The notes under the pieces were generated by a model that had not been told where the DNA came from, searched no databases, and saw nothing but the letters and a program-made list of their open reading frames with translations. Below are positions 60,888 through 64,000 of a DNA stretch of 64,000 nucleotides, piece by piece (the stretch's first letter is position 1; each line of letters starts with the position of its first letter). The translations under genes were made by a program, and so were the position numbers. This DNA comes from Mesostigma viride (Eukaryota > Streptophyta > Mesostigmatophyceae > Mesostigmatales > Mesostigmataceae): assembly GCA_009746045.1 (NCBI GenBank), contig RPFO01000022.1:1173913-1237912 (forward strand). The letters run 5' to 3'.

Positions 60888-63250
60888 GGGGACATGACAC
60901 CCGGGACTTTTTTGGCGCCAAAAAAGTCGGGACGGTACCGACGGACCGTGAAATTGTGGTGCACTGTGCGCGCACCGTGCGGAGGTGGCCATGGCGACGT
61001 GCGTTCCGTTAAAATATGGCTAATCCGGCGGGCGACAGGCCGAAAAATTAAGCCGATGGTTAAAAGTGATGTTCTATTATGATGTTTCATAGCCAGATAT
61101 GCACTAATTGCAAATTCGCTGCCTTTGTTGGTACAGATTTGCACGGGGGTCTCATCCAACAATTTGGCCGCGATGAATAATCTAGCATGCGTGCCTGCGA
61201 CGGTAGAACTCGATATTCGTGGTTTGTATTGATGCAGTAAGAGCCGTTTAGTAACGGACACCATGAAAATAACCTAAGCGTCTTCGATCTGCGGCCATTT
61301 CCTGTCATTTCTAAAATGATTTCGTTCAGGCCTGCGCGATCCGCGGTTATATTAATCCATCCATGGCTGGCTGGCTGGCTTTTCTTGCGCGCCTGGGTAG
61401 GAAATAATGCCGGCCGTGGTACGTTGATTTGCCGCATGTCACCGCCCAGTCTTTTTGCGCTCTTAGTGAACCTGGCATGAAACTTTTGGCGCTGTTTCTG
61501 GGTTCTTCTTGCTATTTTGTTCTCCACTTGTTGCAGTTGTGCTATCAGATTTTCCGCAGCTTTCAATGGTTTTCCTTACGCTGCGTATGCCATACTTCCT
61601 AAAGCTACCCAGAATTGATCGGGCAGTTATCTGGCTTTGCTACGCTTCCTGTATGGAGGTTTTCACACGGTAGACATTCTATATTGCGTAGTCAAGGACC
61701 CTAGCTGCCTGGGAGCGGCATCACCGTTGCAAGGAGCTGGCGAGCTCATAAACGCCTGTCATGGCTCTTCAGCCTGCTGGAAAACAAGGTTCTTGTATGG
61801 AAGGTGAGAATATGTGAGTTACTTATCACATCCCCACCTGTTTAGCCTCCAATTAAACATGGCTTGTACTTCCTAGATGACAGGGATCAGGTCGTTATGG
61901 CTATGAAGGATGCACCTTTTATCCATAAGCGTCATGACATGGTGTTGGCTATGAGTGATTCCCGCAAGCGGTCATACCTGCTCATAATGGTTAAAGAGTT
62001 GGTGGTTGTTTTCTTCAAGCATCTAGCATTTGTTTTTCGTGGTTCTGCCCCATTTGCAGGGGGCAAGCTTAGGAATGTGCTCATGGTATTGCCTCATGTC
62101 ATGGTGCACCAAGCATGCAGGCTGGCAGCTATAACAAGATGTAATATGGGCAAACTAGGTCAGAATGACCTGTAATTTGGTGGCAAGCTTCGTGATACAT
62201 TAATTTAATTAATTGCACTTGTTTTGGCCCAGTTTGTGGTGGGCAAGGGTGCCCACATGCTCTGCCTTGGCCTGACAAAGAAAACCATGCCGGTGGGTGC
62301 CTGGTATTGCCCCAACTGCATGGGGGACGGCGATTCCAACGAGGGCTAAAGCCTTCCTGTGTGTTATCAAGGTGGCAGGACAGTGCTTGTATTATTTGGC
62401 CATCATAAGACATGATGGGACTTGCTTGGGTGGGTCATATGCATGTGTGCCCCCGCATGCCATGTTGTACCAGGAACGCAGCGTGGCAGCTATAATATGA
62501 TGTAACATGGCCATACTAGCTCAGAATGACCTGGGATTTCATAGCAAGCTTCCTAACATCATAAATAAACTAATGGCTGTTGTTTTGGCCCAGTTTGTGG
62601 TGGGCAAGGGTGTCTTTGTGGTGGTGTTTGAGCTCCAAACCACAAAAAGCGATCATTTTTTTTTTGCACATGACCATATTTCAATGTGAGTAAACGTGGT
62701 CAGAACGAGCTGAAACATTGGGGCTGTGTGATTGCAACCCTGGGCCAATTTTGATTATACGATTTGACCCCATTGCATGTGTCTATGATTTGATATATTT
62801 TTTTAGGCACCAAAAAATACGTGTTTTGGGGTAAATTATTTCAATGTGTCTAAACATGCTTATTCTGACCTGCAAACTAGCTGGAATTAATGGCAAGGGT
62901 TGCAATTAGATGGGTAGCCTGTCCTTTTAGCTAGCCGCGCCCGATTGCAGCTGTGGCATGCCTTTGGCATGAAGGAGACTGGGGGTCTCTGCCCTTTCTC
63001 CTGTAGTGCACACACAGGGATTAAAAGCACTTCAGTGCTCCGTGACTCCCCAACGGGAGCACGTGTTTAATTAATTAATTAATTAATTAGATGGGAATAT
63101 ATGATTTGGCCACAATGGGTTTGCCCATTGTCCTAGGGAAAATCGGCCAAAAATAGCGTCTTTTTCTATTTTTAGCACATAACGGTCACATGGTGGGGGG
63201 TAGTACACCCCCAAGTGGTTGGAAATTTTTTTTTAAATCATATTTATGGT
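60888..63250. mobile_element. TTAA-type element, second long copy (right end lost)
   Basis: Starts after TTAA (60884-60887) with GGGGACATGACACCCGGGAC and a perfect hairpin, GACTTTTTTGGC plus complement (60901-60924). The left 0.9 kb matches copies at 3253, 15126 and 50735. The right region (63110-63250: TTGCCCATTGTCCTAGGGAA, TAGCGTCTTTTTCTATTTTT, GTGGTTGGAAATTTTTTTTT) matches 52790-53520 of the complete copy. The matching right terminus and TTAA are absent after about 63250. Confidence 0.72.
62906..63095 (-). mobile_element. Dispersed repeat family B, copy with target duplication
   Basis: AATTAGATGGG flanks both sides of a 170-bp body. The body runs from TAGCCTGTCCTTTTAGCTAG through GATTGCAGCTGTGGCATGCC and GTGACTCCCCAACGGGAGCA to a TTAATTAATTAATTAA tail. 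An 11-bp target duplication with a simple tail suggests retroposition. The body is the reverse complement of part of 52880-53135. Confidence 0.72.
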
Positions 63251-63354
63251 CCCCCATCATAACTGTCTGATCAAAAATAACTGTCGTCCATCATAACTGT
63301 CTTTCTAAGACGCACATGCTGATATAATTTTCCGACGCTATTACGCAATATACG

Positions 63355-64000
63355 ATGAGCAAACGCCTCTCGACGCAACGCAGCCTGGCGGCTGCGCTTA
63401 GCAATGAAAATACGTCTGCAGCCTCGGCTGCAGCTTCGCCAACCGGCCCAGATGGCAACGGTGCCACTAGTAGTGCACTGGTGCTCGCCCAGCCTTCCGG
63501 GCTCGCCTCGCCATCAGCATCGCCTGAACCTAAGCGCAGTCGCTCTGCTGAGCCGCCCTGGGAAGAGCGCTCCTTTGACATCAACAGCCCCGGCTTCTGG
63601 CAACGCAGCGCCGGTTGGTTCATGGAAGACTTGTTTTTCGGCAATCACGCCTCGCTTCTAGCCCTGTGCGTGCACCTCACGTCCCACAACCGTGGACGCT
63701 GGCCTGGTGATGGCCGGCTTGTCGACCCCGCCGAGGCTCTCCCAATCATCCACCGCATGAGTCGCCCCAAGCTCCAACGCTTCGCCCTCTGCTCCCTTGT
63801 TGGACGCTCCGAATCCGAGATCTGGACTCCCAAACCGCCCCCCTTCCCCTCCGAAGCCTCCATCCGCACCCTCCTCAAGGAAGCTTTCGAGCAGCACGTG
63901 ACCCCTCTTGCAGCACATGTGGCGGCAATTGGCGGCACGCTGGCTGCTGAGCTTCCCACCATCCCCACCGCCACCGCCACCCTCCTCGCCTCCACCCCCC
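63355..64000 (+). CDS. Unrecognised protein, open to the window end
   Basis: An ATG at 63355 opens an uninterrupted frame of at least 215 codons to the window edge, with GC-rich third positions, unlike the surrounding AT-rich transposon sequence. Residues 1-60 are Ala/Ser-rich and probably disordered (MSKRLSTQRSLAAALSNEN). Residues about 65-85 include EPPWEERSFDINSPGFWQ and GWFMEDLFFGNHASL. Further on come HLTSHNRGRWPGDGRLVDP, MSRPKLQRFALCSLVGRSE and an Ala/Thr-rich end. I recognise no domain. Location next to transposons and a low-complexity lead suggest a retroelement first-ORF or gag-like protein, but a host gene is possible. The 3' end lies outside. Confidence 0.6.
   Translation, partial: MSKRLSTQRSLAAALSNENTSAASAAASPTGPDGNGATSSALVLAQPSGLASPSASPEPKRSRSAEPPWEERSFDINSPGFWQRSAGWFMEDLFFGNHASLLALCVHLTSHNRGRWPGDGRLVDPAEALPIIHRMSRPKLQRFALCSLVGRSESEIWTPKPPPFPSEASIRTLLKEAFEQHVTPLAAHVAAIGGTLAAELPTIPTATATLLASTP

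Overview
This is a repeat-dominated window from a nuclear genome of a photosynthetic eukaryote, most likely a green-lineage organism (an alga or early-diverging plant). Two conserved multi-exon genes with GT-AG introns can be rebuilt from the sequence. One is a plant-type ENY2/SUS1 on the plus strand (31494-34461). It carries the NRPPTP N-terminal motif typical of plant homologues. The other is menA/ABC4, a 1,4-dihydroxynaphthoate phytyltransferase of phylloquinone synthesis, on the minus strand (41209-47447), with a transit-peptide-like N-terminus. A short CCCTAAA doublet at 17342 is compatible with plant-type telomere chemistry but proves nothing. The species cannot be named from the sequence.

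Layout. 1-740 is a hexamer array followed by a 500-base homopurine tract. 780-2412 holds a 372-bp tandem duplication and a large foldback element. 4195-14905 is dominated by a 71-bp minisatellite in three blocks, about 85 units in all, split by two 2.2-2.3 kb non-repeat inserts. 16085-17335 has minisatellite blocks in opposite orientation around a TTCAA array. 18240-20120 is rich in short palindromes. 20932-23890 is a mosaic of three minisatellites with one retroelement 3' end embedded. 25300-29400 holds exon-like segments of an unrecognised minus-strand gene. 31494-34461 is ENY2, and 34690-38900 is retroelement debris. 41209-47447 is menA, convergent with ENY2. 47742-63250 is a dense nest of transposons. 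63355 to the window end is an unrecognised open frame.

Transposons carry most of the interpretable structure. A truncated non-LTR retrotransposon family, with a reverse transcriptase containing a YADD motif and a tail of TTTAA/AATTT repeats, occurs five times. One copy (49270-54456) is cut exactly at TTAA by a 2,856-bp element with near-identical inverted ends, as piggyBac-type insertion would leave it. A complete PIF/Harbinger-like element (57040-60830) has 17-bp perfect ends, TAA target duplications, a frameshifted DDE transposase and a Myb/SANT-like reading frame on the other strand. Small non-autonomous elements include a hAT-like MITE with an 8-bp target duplication just upstream of menA, a 493-bp MITE with 25-bp perfect ends, a 194-bp C-run MITE, and tRNA-derived and tetranucleotide-tailed SINE-like families.

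The two genes do not form a functional unit. ENY2 acts in transcription and mRNA export; menA acts in the plastid. I found no operon, CRISPR array, rRNA or intact tRNA gene.
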